This document shows positions 49,031 through 59,938 of a DNA stretch of 64,000 nucleotides, one piece after another. The position numbers and the translations under genes are program-made. Position 1 is the first letter of the stretch; the number at the start of each line of letters is the position of its first letter. Source of the stretch: Diphasiastrum complanatum. Taxonomy: Eukaryota > Streptophyta > Lycopodiopsida > Lycopodiales > Lycopodiaceae. The stretch covers positions 47,194,510 through 47,258,509 of the forward strand of contig CM055095.1 of assembly GCA_029204225.1 (NCBI GenBank), given 5' to 3'. Below the pieces are notes generated by a model, which worked only from the letters and a program-made list of their open reading frames with translations, ran no database searches and had not been told where the DNA came from.

Positions 49031-49240
49031 GTCCATCGCTGGTCCATCGCACAACGGACTACTTTTATCAACTTTATCAAGCAGAAGCCATGATAGATCC
49101 ATCGCTAGTCAACGGATCAAAATACATCAAATATGAACCATTCACTTGAGCCTATTCCATCACTGCGCTAAACAGTGGAATAACCCATTCCAAAAAGTGC
49201 CACAAAAATGGAAAGTGATCAATCGCTGGGATAGCGGATC
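49031..49240. repeat. tandem 60-bp units, each centred on an imperfect hairpin
   Basis: Four units with hairpin cores at 49031-49060, 49096-49118, 49154-49181 and 49217-49240, spaced 65, 58 and 63 bases. Each core has the form GATCCATCGCTAGT...ACGGATC or a compensated variant (TTCCATCACTG...CAGTGGAA). Further weak relatives are at 48814-48831 and 48911. Confidence 0.65.
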
Positions 49241-49607
49241 AACAAACAAGCATAAACCTTCAAAAGGGATGCAAGCTTTATTATCGTAGAGATATGAATG
49301 CACCAAAGATAAGAGAGTTAAACCACACACCATATATCAGAAACGAATGAACCAAAGCTTGATAGGGTGCGCTCTCTGTTATGAGCAAAACTCCAAATCG
49401 TATAGTAGAAAAGCTTTAGTCGAAAACATGTGATATAGTAGTTCACGAGGAAGTTTCGTGGAAGAGCCCTTCTAACCAAAATGGTGGGAAACTTTATTTT
49501 GAATAAAGCCACACAAGGCTGGGTTTGAAAAAAAAGCCTTAGGACCTCTAGATAAGTAATTTTTATTTATTTGACCAGGGGACGTACTTTAAAATAAAGA
49601 AGAGTCC

Positions 49608-49707
<100 letters not shown>

Positions 49708-49837
49708 GATTCCTCCTCCACCTCGGCTATTTCGCATGCTCCCCGTCTCACATTCTTGCAAAGGTTGGCGTAGAGGAGACAACAACGGGGTGGGTGGGCG
49801 CTAGCCACCTCCTGCTTGCTTTTGTCCCTCAAATTGA

Positions 49838-50032
49838 TGGATCCGCAGAAGGTGTTGGATGGACTCAAGGCCCAGGAGTAGGATACCATTTCGAGTCTAA
49901 GGGAGGAGAATCAAAAGAGACATTGAGCAACATGAGGGAGGTGTTGTTGGGCGAAGAAGGTAGGGAAGGGAGCGAAGCCGACTTTTGCTCGCTTGGAACT
50001 TGCGTTGGGTGAAAATGGTGGCAGGGTTTCAG
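49838..50032 (+). other. short broken ORF between two AG tracts
   Basis: A frame starting ATG at 49838 reads [14 protein letters not shown], a stop, [14 protein letters not shown], a stop, and GKGAKPTFARLELALGENGG. It is protein-like and helical but interrupted and unassigned. GC content is higher than in the flanks. Confidence 0.25.
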
Positions 50033-50049
50033 GAAAATAAAAAAGGTCG

Positions 50050-50050
<1 letters not shown>

Positions 50051-50132
<82 letters not shown>
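50051..50132. repeat. AG microsatellite (82 bp)
   Basis: Uninterrupted AG, starting after GGTCGGCG and ending before TCAAATGC. Confidence 0.95.
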
Positions 50133-50135
<3 letters not shown>

Positions 50136-52324
50136 AATGCACATATGTACAGTTTTTAATTTATCAAACATCAAATCAAAACCCTTTTATCTTAATGGAC
50201 ATCTACACTCCACAATATGCCACATGGCTATTGTGTTTGAGCAAAGAGGTTGAGGTTCGACATAGGACAAAATTGTCAAAATTAAGAGCCCTGACAATAT
50301 GCACTCAAAACACAACAGCTCTTTGCATCAAACTAGTCCCCCTGGGCATTGTGAGCTACAAGTAGGCTTTTGGGAAAATGCAACAACTCTTTGCATCGAA
50401 TGAGTCCCCATGGGCATCATGGCCTACAAGTAGGTGTTTGGGAAAACCCACAAAGTTCAAGAATGGAATCTACATTTTTTCTACAAAATTGTTTATATAA
50501 ATAATTTTTTTCAAAACAGACCCTATAAAAAACCTTTGACTCTACATTGGAAGAGCCAAAATACAAGTGTAAAACCTCTCAATTGGAAGTTCAAAAGCTT
50601 CAACAAAAGGTGAGAACCCAATTATCTTGCATTTTAAGAATTGGCCTTCAAAGAGATATCATCTGGCCATTCTCTCTCTCTTTATTGACACGTTTCTTAG
50701 AATTAGGGTTCCAGTCCACGTCTTCCCATTAATCTTTTTCCTCACCCTAAAGTCGTTCAAAAGTTTATTCTGGAATATTTATTGTAAAGCACCGGTCCTT
50801 TATATATGAAACCTGGGGTTAAAGTATAAATTTCATATGGGTCAAATCTGACAAGCCACGTGCTATACCCTAGAGAATAGGGTACTCTAAGCTCGACTAG
50901 GGCTTCAGAATTACCCTAATGAAAGACGTGGTATTGTGGAGTCTACGTGCCTCTCCATTTTAGGGTATCAATTGTGTTTCTCTTTCTTTCTTTTTCTCTC
51001 TCTCTCTCTCTCGCTCGTGGCCGGCTATGGCATTCCCTTCCTGGTGTGTGAGCGTAGGCAGCAGCTCATAGATCTACTACCCTTTGCGTTTCTTCTAAGG
51101 CTTGCCTGCTTTCATTTGCGATGCTTTAAGTCCACCCGACATACATACCCTCAGCAGCGCCACCAGCTTTTGGATCAGAATATCGATCGGCTTGGAGTCA
51201 GCGGATCTTGGATTTCTCTGTTGTCTAATCAGTATGTCAGACGCCTTTTTTCATCGGCTCAAGGTATGTAATAGTTTTCACACACGTGGTAGCTCCTGTT
51301 AGTTTCACAATTGTGAAATTGAGAGAACATAGGAGAGCCACTAGTTAGTGCCTTACAGTTTTTTAATGTGTGTTTATAAAGTTTCATGCTTATTTGTTGT
51401 AAGGAAGCTACGCTTTTAGGATTTGTTTCGACATGTTTGTGAATCGTAAGCGTTTTGTTGCTCTTTTAATGTACTGGTCGCAATTCTCATCCCACTGTTG
51501 CTACACCTTTTTTGTGTTTTAGTTTTCAAAGCAAAGAGACTAACAAACCCTGGGGAGCTTGGCATTAGTTTTTGGTAGTCACTTTGAAAGGTTGTAACTT
51601 GAGAGGCTCGTCTATATACAATATATTTGAACAATCTACATGACTACTTTATTTTTCTATTAGGAACTCATTTGATTGGGTTGGGTCTTCAATGTTAACA
51701 TTGATCACGACAAAGTCAGCTTTTTACCTTAGACAGAGTGATGAAAATCTCTTTATACATTTTCAAAAGCTAGTGAGGATGTATCTTGATGCATGTAACT
51801 TACACCCACTCGTGAGCAATGATGAAGTATTTAGAGATGTAGTTTATAGTTTTTGCTACACATGGAGTGGACAAAGCAATCAATCCCAACTATCCTTTTG
51901 AATAGATAGTATTATCGTTTACTCTAGACAGTTAGTACAATCGACTATCCGAGGCTATTAGTGTGATGAAGAGTACACAACTATCTATCATGCAGTCCAT
52001 ATAGTCAACTACATTAAGTTGGTCAACTACGTGCATGCAAAGTATAGACTTACATGTTGGATCATTTTACAGTTTGATAACATAAAGAAATAGTGTTGTA
52101 GTAATTAAGCTATAAAAAAAGTTATAATCAAACTAATATGGTAATATTACAAGGTAAAACAACTTCCCCCCTCAAGCATCGGACATCCTCGTTCCAAGGA
52201 CGTAGTAAAAGATGAGAAAATCTATCAACAAAAGTATCGCCATGGGTACTAATTGTGCTATTCATCTAGCAAATTTTTTATTTTATTTTATACTAAATTT
52301 GAGTTTCTGCAAAGATTAGTTTCT
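50133..52324. other. no assigned gene; possible 5' exon near 50936-51265
   Basis: A 111-codon frame (50936-51271) follows a pyrimidine-rich tract and ends near CTCAAGGTATGT, a good splice donor, so a host 5' exon is possible. The rest shows only short frames. Two 28-base phrases containing AACTCTTTGCATCRAA recur at 50318 and 50380. Confidence 0.3.
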
Positions 52325-52942
52325 TGTGGTACTTGTCCCATCTTATTGCATAAACTAACTCGTGCTAGAAGATACGTTGATGACATATTTGTTCCCAATC
52401 TTATTGATTTTGGTAGCTTTCTATTTTAGGAGATGAACGTTTTTAATGGAGGAATCTATCCTAAAGACTCATGTGAACTTAATTGCACAACCAATGGTGA
52501 TAAGTGCAAGGACCTTCTAAGCTAGTCTAGGTCAGGTTTTTTATTGGTTGATATTTTTGATAAAAGGTTGCAACTAGAATACAATAATGGTAACAAAATT
52601 TGCATGCCTCATAATGTTGGTGGGCTTTTAAAAAGGCACATTGTAGTGTACATTTCCATGAACAAAAAGCAAGCCATTTCTCAACCTTGTATGAGCTCAC
52701 ATGAGCCTAAATAAAAAATAGGAGCATATCGTTGTTCAAAACTTGCTTCGGAGACACACACTCGTTTACTTTGCAAGAATGATCAAGTGGCCTAAGAGCA
52801 TCCTCTTCGTGAAGTCTTCAAGGGACTTTTTAATAAGTTCTTGCATTCTTTACTTAGCTCTTTTGATTATGACAATCTTAGTGCACATGGTAACTTTGTT
52901 CTGAAAGCTTGTACTAGGCATAACTTTGTGAGGATTTGCTAG
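52325..52942 (+). pseudogene. reverse transcriptase relic, Penelope-like
   Basis: One unshifted frame of 205 codons with four internal stops. It reads LTRARRYVDDIFVPNLIDF (catalytic YVDD at 52373-52384), then GGIYPKDSCELNCTTNGDKC, FLLVDIFDKRLQLEYNNGNK and ICMPHNVGGLLKRHI. The layout RYVDDI / YP..L.....T / D.FDKR / PH..... is that of Penelope-like elements and related RTs, and unlike the Copia or Gypsy RTs here. No GIY-YIG nuclease is visible downstream. Confidence 0.5.
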
Positions 52943-53189
52943 ACTCTTCTACCGGTTGAAGCTGATTTTAGAATAATTTTATTCTAGTTCTTATTAAATC
53001 GTAAAAGACATTGACATTTGCTTTGATTATTTGGTCCATTTACCATTTTGGTCTTTGTGAACATCAATAGATGTAACGTAATCTCTCTCTCTCTCTTGCA
53101 GCTTGCTGTTTGTAGTTTACAGTTATATTGTTCATCTTTTATGCATATCTTTTTTTCTTGGAGACGTTTATATACGCTCCCATGGTTAC

Positions 53190-53275
53190 CACATACTTGA
53201 CATGTACTCTTACTATTCTTATATGCCTTTTGGCATGGAAAAGACATTAATAAAGCTTCTTCTTATTCTTCTTCT

Positions 53276-53346
<71 letters not shown>
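53190..53346 (+). mobile_element. truncated LINE 3' tail with CT tract
   Basis: CATACTTGACATGTACT, then TATGCCTTTTGGCATGGA, AAAGACATTAATAAAGC and TTCTTC match 57801-57875. A CT run (53280-53346) follows in both. This is a 5'-truncated copy of the same non-LTR family. Confidence 0.7.
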
Positions 53347-53349
<3 letters not shown>

Positions 53350-54751
53350 CGTGTGCGCGGTGTGCTTGTCAATCTTGTGAGTTAGATTGAGTGACTATGA
53401 TGATTCCTTCCATTACTATATGCATTCCCTTCGAGGACTATGATGGTGGCTCTAGGTGGAGAGTGAGCTCTAGGTGCATGGGATATCTTATTTGATTATT
53501 CTATATCTTGCATGGGATATCTTATTTGCTTATGCTGTGACGGATATTTCTTGCTTGACTTTGATACCTGGTTGTGGGAAAATGTTGTTTCCAACATTTT
53601 TTTTATAAGAAAGCATAGTTTCTACAATTCTACAATTCTCGAATTCTCCAATTGGGCAAACACACTCTGGAGATGTTACGTGGAAATGCTTTGGGTAATA
53701 TTTTCCCCATAACAAAAAGCATAACATTTGCTTAAAGGCAAAATTTGACCTTCTTTCCAGCAATATCTAGAGTCTCGTTGAGTTTCTTTCAACATGATTT
53801 CTCTCTTGCAATTTATATCACTTTTTTGCTCAATATCTTTGTCTTCCACATGCACTGATGCAATTAACTTGCTCTAGTATGCCTTTGTGATATGTCATGT
53901 TTCCTTGTTTCCCGGTTTCAATTTCTCAATAATTGTTTCTCATTTTTGAAGTGGAAAAGGTGTTCTAAAGTATGCCTTGATATTGTTCCAATTCATGATT
54001 GTAGCATGTTGGATAGTGTGGCATGAGTCTTGTTACGTATGGATGGCCTTCCTTTGTGTTGGCATATGTTGCATGGTGGCCTAATTTGCTAGTCTCGGGG
54101 AGTAGGGGAGTGTCTCTGTCTACAATTGAACAATACTTGATAAATGCTACAATTTTGTTTTTCATAAAATTTCAATAGCTCACACTGTTTGCAAGTTATT
54201 GCCTATTAAGGTATTGGCCTTTGCAGGCTTTTCAAGTGACTATGCACACATAGGCACTCACAAAATTTTCTCCTTTGGCTGAACTTCGATTTTGAAGATT
54301 TTTGGACAATTTGGCCTCAAAGGCGTTCTCCATGTCAAATTTGCTCTCTGTTTTGACTTTTCTACAATATTTGTGGTAGTGTATAGGGCCTTATAGTTCA
54401 AGGCTACCCTCAAAAGGACTCACTTGAAAGAAAAATGAGCTGAAACTTCAAGTGAAGTTTTTTTTAATGAAGAAGGTGATTTTTTCTGCCCTTTGGGCAA
54501 GGTTGCTTCACTAATTCAGACCAAATAGCAACTTGAATGATTTGAACTGAGTCTTTTACCTCACTGTCGTTTCAAAACTCTCAAAAACTTTGCAAGACTT
54601 GAGATGGCTCACATTTGAGCTCTCTCTTCTTCAAATTAGTTTTTCAAAACAACACTTTCGTACTAATGACTATTATCATGTACTTTTTGCTAAATGTAGG
54701 TAGTCATCAACATGAAAGTGATTTACTACTATAGATGATAAGAATCAATGA
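53347..54751. other. no recognisable gene
   Basis: Only short frames were seen on both strands. No family resemblance. Confidence 0.5.
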
Positions 54752-54895
54752 TTGATAGCAAAAGGCTATGCACAACAAGAAGCAAGAGATCATGTGGAAC
54801 ATTTGCTCAAGTTGAAAAAAATGACTACTATAACCATAAGAATGATATTAGCACTAAAATCGTACTTGCAGTTTGAGCTCTTATCGACTTTCTGA
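54752..54895 (+). pseudogene. small Copia reverse transcriptase fragment
   Basis: LIAKGYAQQEARDHVEHLLK and KMTTITIRMILALKSYLQFE match the Copia stretch LVAKGYAQQEGIDYEETFAP...MTTIRxxLALA. No other pol sequence adjoins it. Confidence 0.75.
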
Positions 54896-56400
54896 CGGTT
54901 TTTGAGGCAAAAGTGAGGTAAGAACCTTTGTTCTTAGCCAAATAAGATCATTCTAGTTGCTACTGGATCTGAATCAGTATTACGACCTTAGTAGTACATT
55001 AAGACAACAACAAATCTAAGAAAAATGGTGAAAATTTAAAATCTTCTTCAATGTTTCACTGAAGTGCATTTCATTTTATGAAACTCTGCTTCAAAAAGTC
55101 CGCTTCAAATAGATTTCAAAATTAGAGGAGAAAAAAAAAAACCTCCTAATGTGAGTGTGTGAAGGTTTGGCATTAAACTTTAATTTGAATTCAATAGGGA
55201 ATAGCAGAATTATGATTACCTTGTGGATGTTCATTGCATGATGTATCTCAATGTCTCATTGAGTCCTTAGTCATTCAAGTGTGTTGATTACCAATTGTTT
55301 ATATTGTCATTGTATAATGTCTAGACACTTATACAACACTTGATTTTCCTTTAAGAAAAGGCTATGAATAAAAACAAGCAAAAAGAAAAGCCCTAAATAG
55401 GTTTCGCCGTTTCTTTCTCGACAGAGCAATTTCTTTCGCGTTTCAAACGCATTTAAAACATGTTGCGAAAAGGCTTCTCAAAAAGGTCCACGAAACATTG
55501 ATTTTCTTAGTTTTTCAAGTCTTTGAGGGTGTATGGGAAAGTTGTATAATTCTTGTTTCTGCACCGAAATCATTGAGTGAAGGCTTGTTGGAAGGCGTTT
55601 TAGTAGGGCGACCTTAGAGAAGGCTGCTAGTAGAGCTCCTAACAGCTCAAGTCTGTCATCAATCAAGAGCCATAAAGAACTGAAGGATTTAGTACTCCTC
55701 ACCCAAGCAACACATAGGAACTATATTGAGTAACTAAATAATAAGTACATATAGTGAGCACTCATTTTTTTGGCCGGAGGTGGGGCGCTACATGGTAAAC
55801 ACTCCCCGTTACGAGACAACTATTTTGACTCTTTGAACTTGGGTGCTTTGTGGAACTCATCATTGTAGTATGCACTGAAGATAAAAGGTTACTAATAATT
55901 ACAATGAAAAACGTATCCATTAACGTTTTATGGTACCTTTCGAATCGCCTTTTCGAACTGGCAAATTGGTTTTAGGGTTTCTTTCCCCCCCCCGCCCCCC
56001 CTCCTCCCCCCTTAATTTCTACCCTTCGATTATGTCAAAAACAAGTGCTTTCTTAGTGTTAATGGGTAACATGTAGATTATAATTCGTGATTAATCATTA
56101 GTGAAATTCAAATCTTGATGCGGGACTTCGAACTTCCAACTCTTGAGTCTTGTTACCCAACAATACTTGTCACCTGTGGTTTAGGGTTCTTGATGTATCT
56201 GTTGCTTGCAGTTTTAGCTATGATCTATTTGATATCATCTGTGACATTAGCTAGTAACTACCAACTTCCATACATGACTAGAAAGATTGATCATTGTTAC
56301 TCGTCACTCAAAACATTAATGTTACACCATATACATTACAATGTACAATGTACATGGCTACTTAGTAGTAAATTAGCAAAGCTACGAAAACCCTCAAGGC
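54896..56400. other. no recognisable gene; C-rich tract at 55985-56012
   Basis: The C-rich stretch (TTTCCCCCCCCCGCCCC followed by CCCTCCTCCCCCC) would give four or more G runs on the minus strand and could form a G-quadruplex. No coding sequence was seen. Confidence 0.5.
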
Positions 56401-56428
56401 GCTCTCTCTCTCTCTCTCTCTCTCTCTC

Positions 56429-56512
56429 AATGGTCTGAGCAGGTCTGAGCGCGGTGGATCTGAGCGCGATGGTCTGAGCAGGTCTGAGCGTGCGGATATC
56501 TGAGCGGGACAA
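56429..56512 (+). repeat. TCTGAGCG tandem repeats in 5' region
   Basis: GGTCTGAGCAGGTCTGAGCG and GGATCTGAGCGCGATGG units recur seven times in 84 bases, just upstream of the ORF1 start codons and just downstream of a short CT run (56401-56428). Confidence 0.8.
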
Positions 56513-56525
56513 TCAGCATCGTTTC

Positions 56526-57631
56526 ATGGCTCCACGTAAGCGTGGGGGAGGTAACTCCCCCCGCTCATGCACCAACAACGGACTTCCGGCTCCAGCGCTA
56601 CCATCAGTGGCCTCCACCATTGCTGCCTCCAGTGCTACCTCTGTCTCCAACATTGTCCTCACTTCCAGCGCATCACCTCCAGCGCTACCCATCGCTGTGT
56701 CCAACACTTTCTCTGCCACCAGCAAGACTTCTACCTCCAGCGATGCCTCTACTTCTAGCGCTGATGGGAATAGCTCCAATGGGAACATACCTTCCCCACT
56801 TCCATATATGACTGGTTCTCATGTACCTTATGCTATTCCTCTCTCTCCCAGCTCTATTTTGTCTAATACTGAGCCTGCTACTGCTCTTCCTGTAACTCCA
56901 TCTCAAGAAGCGCCTCCATCAACCGAAACAATGCTTTTTGCATTCAGTGCAGAGTTTATAAGGGTTTTTGACCTTCTCTCCAATCATCGGAAAGAAATGA
57001 ATTCTCATCGGGAGATGATCCAATCAGTGCAAGCACACCTTCAGCAGGTTGTTTCATCCATTACAGAACTCAAGCAGGAACTTACAGCCATCAAATGTGC
57101 AGTACCCTCCCAAATAGCTACTTCAACTACGATCCAGGACCTCGAAAGTAAAGTGGAGCAGCATCTTACATCTAATCTTGGGCAGATATCCTCAAAGGTC
57201 CAGCGAAATCGGCGAATGCTCCAGTTTCTTTCATCTCTGCTACGCTTACTGAGAACCGATTGCGCAAGCAAAAGGCTCTCAATGTCCGTGTCAGAGGCAT
57301 CCCAGATTCTCAGGATGCTCTTACTGAAGCCAAATTTTTTTTGGAAGCTACTCTCCATCACGACAAAGGTTTGGACTCAGCCTGGCGTACCAAGAAAGAT
57401 GCTAATACCCTTGTCTTGCGCTTCACCTCGTTGGAATCACGACGGGAGGTACTGCGTCAAAGGCACAGACTAAAAGATACCAAGATTTTCCTGGACGAAG
57501 ACCTCACTTTTGTACAAGTGATGGAAAGAAAAGAGGCTCTGCAACAAGCTAGAGACACAGGGAAACATCTCATTTACAGAGACGGTAAAATCCGTTTTGT
57601 TGAAGCTAAGCGTTTAGCGGAAACAAAATAG
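56526..57631 (+). pseudogene. LINE ORF1-like protein
   Basis: The start at 56526 gives MAPRKRGGGNSPRSC; a serine/alanine/threonine-rich low-complexity stretch (to about 56940) follows. Next is a coiled-coil-like segment (LLSNHRKEMNSHREMIQSVQ, ITELKQELTAIK; 56970-57110). After a frameshift near 57235 comes the C-terminal domain: LRKQKALNVRVRGIPDSQDA, VLRFTSLESRREVLRQRHRL, KIFLDEDLTFVQVMERKEAL, DTGKHLIYRDGKIRFVEAKR. That order (coiled coil, RRM-like, CTD) is that of L1-type ORF1 RNA-binding chaperones. One frameshift separates the halves. Confidence 0.6.
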
Positions 57632-57800
57632 ATGATTTTATAGTTGGAGTTAGAATAGAGTTGAGTTAGTTTGCACTTAATATCCAGTTGACCTTGTAAA
57701 TGGTTGCTTTTTTCGTACCATATATTCCTGGACTAGTGCATAGTGGTTAGCTTTAGCTTAGTTTTCTTTTCTGGTTGACGGTACTGCCCCATCTTGTTCC

Positions 57801-57870
57801 CATCATACTTGGATGTACTGTTTTTGTCTTATATGCCTTTGGGCATGGAAAAGACGTTAATACAGCTTCT

Positions 57871-57963
<93 letters not shown>
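57801..57963 (+). repeat. LINE 3' tail with CT tract (about 88 bp)
   Basis: TATGCCTTTGGGCATGGA, AAAGACGTTAATACAGC and TTCTTCTT precede CT repeats from 57875 to 57963. Matches 53190-53346. Confidence 0.85.
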
Positions 57964-57969
<6 letters not shown>

Positions 57970-58089
57970 TTAAAATGTGCGCCCCAATTCTCACGATAGT
58001 CTTTTGGGAAATGTTAAGAAAGCGGTTCCAGTTTGAACCAAAAAAACGGTTTCCATGAAGATATAAACAGGGTTTACCATATTTTAACA

Positions 58090-58690
58090 CTCTCACTTAA
58101 AGCTCTATTTTATTTTACATAAATTGAGTTTTTCTCTAAAATATCTCAAATTTATTAGAACTTAAAGCTTTTGTAAATATATTAGCTAGCTGGTGGTCTT
58201 CAGTCTTGCAATGTATCACATCAATTTTTAATGAACTGATACTTAATCTCAATATGTTTAGTGCGTGTGTGAAATACAAGATTTCTAGCTAGTTGTATAG
58301 CACTCTGGCTATACATAAGGCTTTATGTTTTACTTTTGTAGTCGATAAAGCAATTATTTCCTGCTTTTTGCTTGACCAAGAGAAAGCACCATTACAAAAT
58401 TAAAGAGATCACCTATGGTGGATTTCTTGTCATCAATACTACATGTCCAATCAACATCTACAAAACCTTGTAATCTTGGCAAACCATGTTGTCTTCCATA
58501 CATCAAACCATAAGCACTATAGTAACAAGTTAACAACATAGCTAATGTTAGGATGTGCATAGTGAGGTAAATTAAACATCCAATCAGGTGATGAAACAAT
58601 GTTGCATCTACTAGCTCACTTTTATCCTCACTCAACAACTTCTTACCAATATCAATTGTGGTAGAGATTGGTTTACTATTATTCACCTTA
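58090..58690 (-). pseudogene. Copia RNase H
   Basis: Frame 58686-58354 reads LVDATLFHHLIGCLIYLTMH and QGFVDVDWTCSIDDKKSTIG. Beyond it, RTKHIEIKYQFIK (about 58235-58275) marks the end of the domain. Stops are frequent. Confidence 0.85.
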
Positions 58691-59080
58691 AGCTTTCTTT
58701 AGTTTGCATACTTTGTCTTCCTTGCCATGTACTACAAACCCACTTGGTTGTTGCATATAAACTTCGTCTTCAAATTCCCTATTGAGGAATGCTGATTTTA
58801 CATCCATTTGGTGTAGATTCCATCCACACATTGCCTCTAATGCGATGATCATACTTAGCTATGGGAGCAAAACTTTATTTATAGTCTATGCCCTTGCTTT
58901 GCGCATACCTCTTCACATGCCGTGTGTTCCACTAGGGTTCCATCTGCATTATACTTAGTTTTGAGCCCACATTTATTGCCAATGGGGTCTTTCCCTTCAG
59001 GAAAGTCAACTATTTCCCATGTTTCACGTTGTTTGATGGCCTTTAGCTTCTCTTACATTGCTTTTTGCCAAATTTCATCA
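58690..59080 (-). pseudogene. Copia reverse transcriptase, fragmentary
   Basis: Several frames give pieces of RT: IVDFPEGKDPIGNKCGLKTK followed by YNADGTLVEHTACEE (about 58990-58900), then EFEDEVYMQQPSGFVV and HGKEDKVCKLKKA-like residues (58790-58690). The catalytic palm with YVDD is lost. Confidence 0.75.
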
Positions 59081-59199
59081 TTCTTGACTTCTTGATAACA
59101 AGAGGGCTCCTTGGATTGAATATTGCTACACATAAGTGCAAGATTCACTAAAATCTATCAGGCTCCTCTTGTCTGTTAGGAACGCCGCAACTCTTCCTC

Positions 59200-59930
59200 T
59201 TTGCTAGACTTGATAACTTTATCTTCTTTGCCATCCATGAGTTTCATATATTATTAAGGTAACACTCATTGTGGCGATTCACTGTGGGGTAAATACCTGT
59301 CCTAAGGTGTATCCTTTTCCACTGTGAGGTGAATACCTATCCTAAGGTGTATCCTTTTCTGATCAATTCTAGGCTTCTTACCACTGAATGCCTCATCAAG
59401 TGTGCAATTTGGTACGACAATGGTAGGACTTCTATTTTGGAAGAATACAGTTGTTCTTATAGCTTAGGCTAAGAAAGAATCGACAATTCCCATGTGCATC
59501 ATTATTACCCTAGTAGCTTTAACTATTGTGCAATTCTTTCTTTTAGCTATCCCATTTCGTTGAGGTGATTGATGTCAATTCCATGCTCCTTGTAGAAATT
59601 AATAAAAGTTGTAAAATAATTCTCACCGCCACGATAAGAGCTAACACGTTGATTTTTGTACCTGATTGGTTAGTGCTTTCAAGCTTTTGAAACATTCAAA
59701 TGCTTCAGACCTCTCTGTAGATCCATGTCTTCTTTGAGTAATCATCACTGTAGGTCATAAAGTAAAAAGTTTTACCAATTGACATTACCTTCATTGCTCC
59801 ACACGATTATTTCTCGTCGTCCAAGCTAGGAAAACTTGTCCCATCTTGAGTTTTCAACATAATCTCAAGCTTTTGAAGTTTAAATGTCCTAGGCGTGTAT
59901 GCCACAAATCACCGTAAGATATTGACGTTC
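59200..59930 (-). pseudogene. Copia integrase, fragmentary
   Basis: The minus strand reads QRNGIAKRKNCTIVKATRVI and IRTTVFFQNRSPTIVVPNCT followed by LDEAFSG (59590-59390). This equals the pattern NGVAERKNRTIVEATR ... TAVYxxNRSPT ... TPxEAFSG. Upstream, RHGSTERSEAFECFK-like residues lie at about 59690-59730. Confidence 0.8.
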
Positions 59931-59938
59931 CTACTAAC

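Larger units (their letters stand above)
56429..57963 (+). mobile_element. ORF1-only non-LTR element (half-LINE-like)
   Basis: The parts in order are a 5' region of short tandem repeats (56429-56512), an ORF1-like frame (56526-57631), a 230-base 3' UTR ending in the same tail as 53190-53346, and a CT run. There is no ORF2 (endonuclease/RT) between ORF1 and the tail. This is the organisation of HAL1-type half-LINEs, mobilised in trans. Confidence 0.6.

Noticed and set aside
49031-49240. tRNA gene cluster suggested by regular hairpins
   Set aside because: Units lack A- and B-box sequences and cannot form a cloverleaf.
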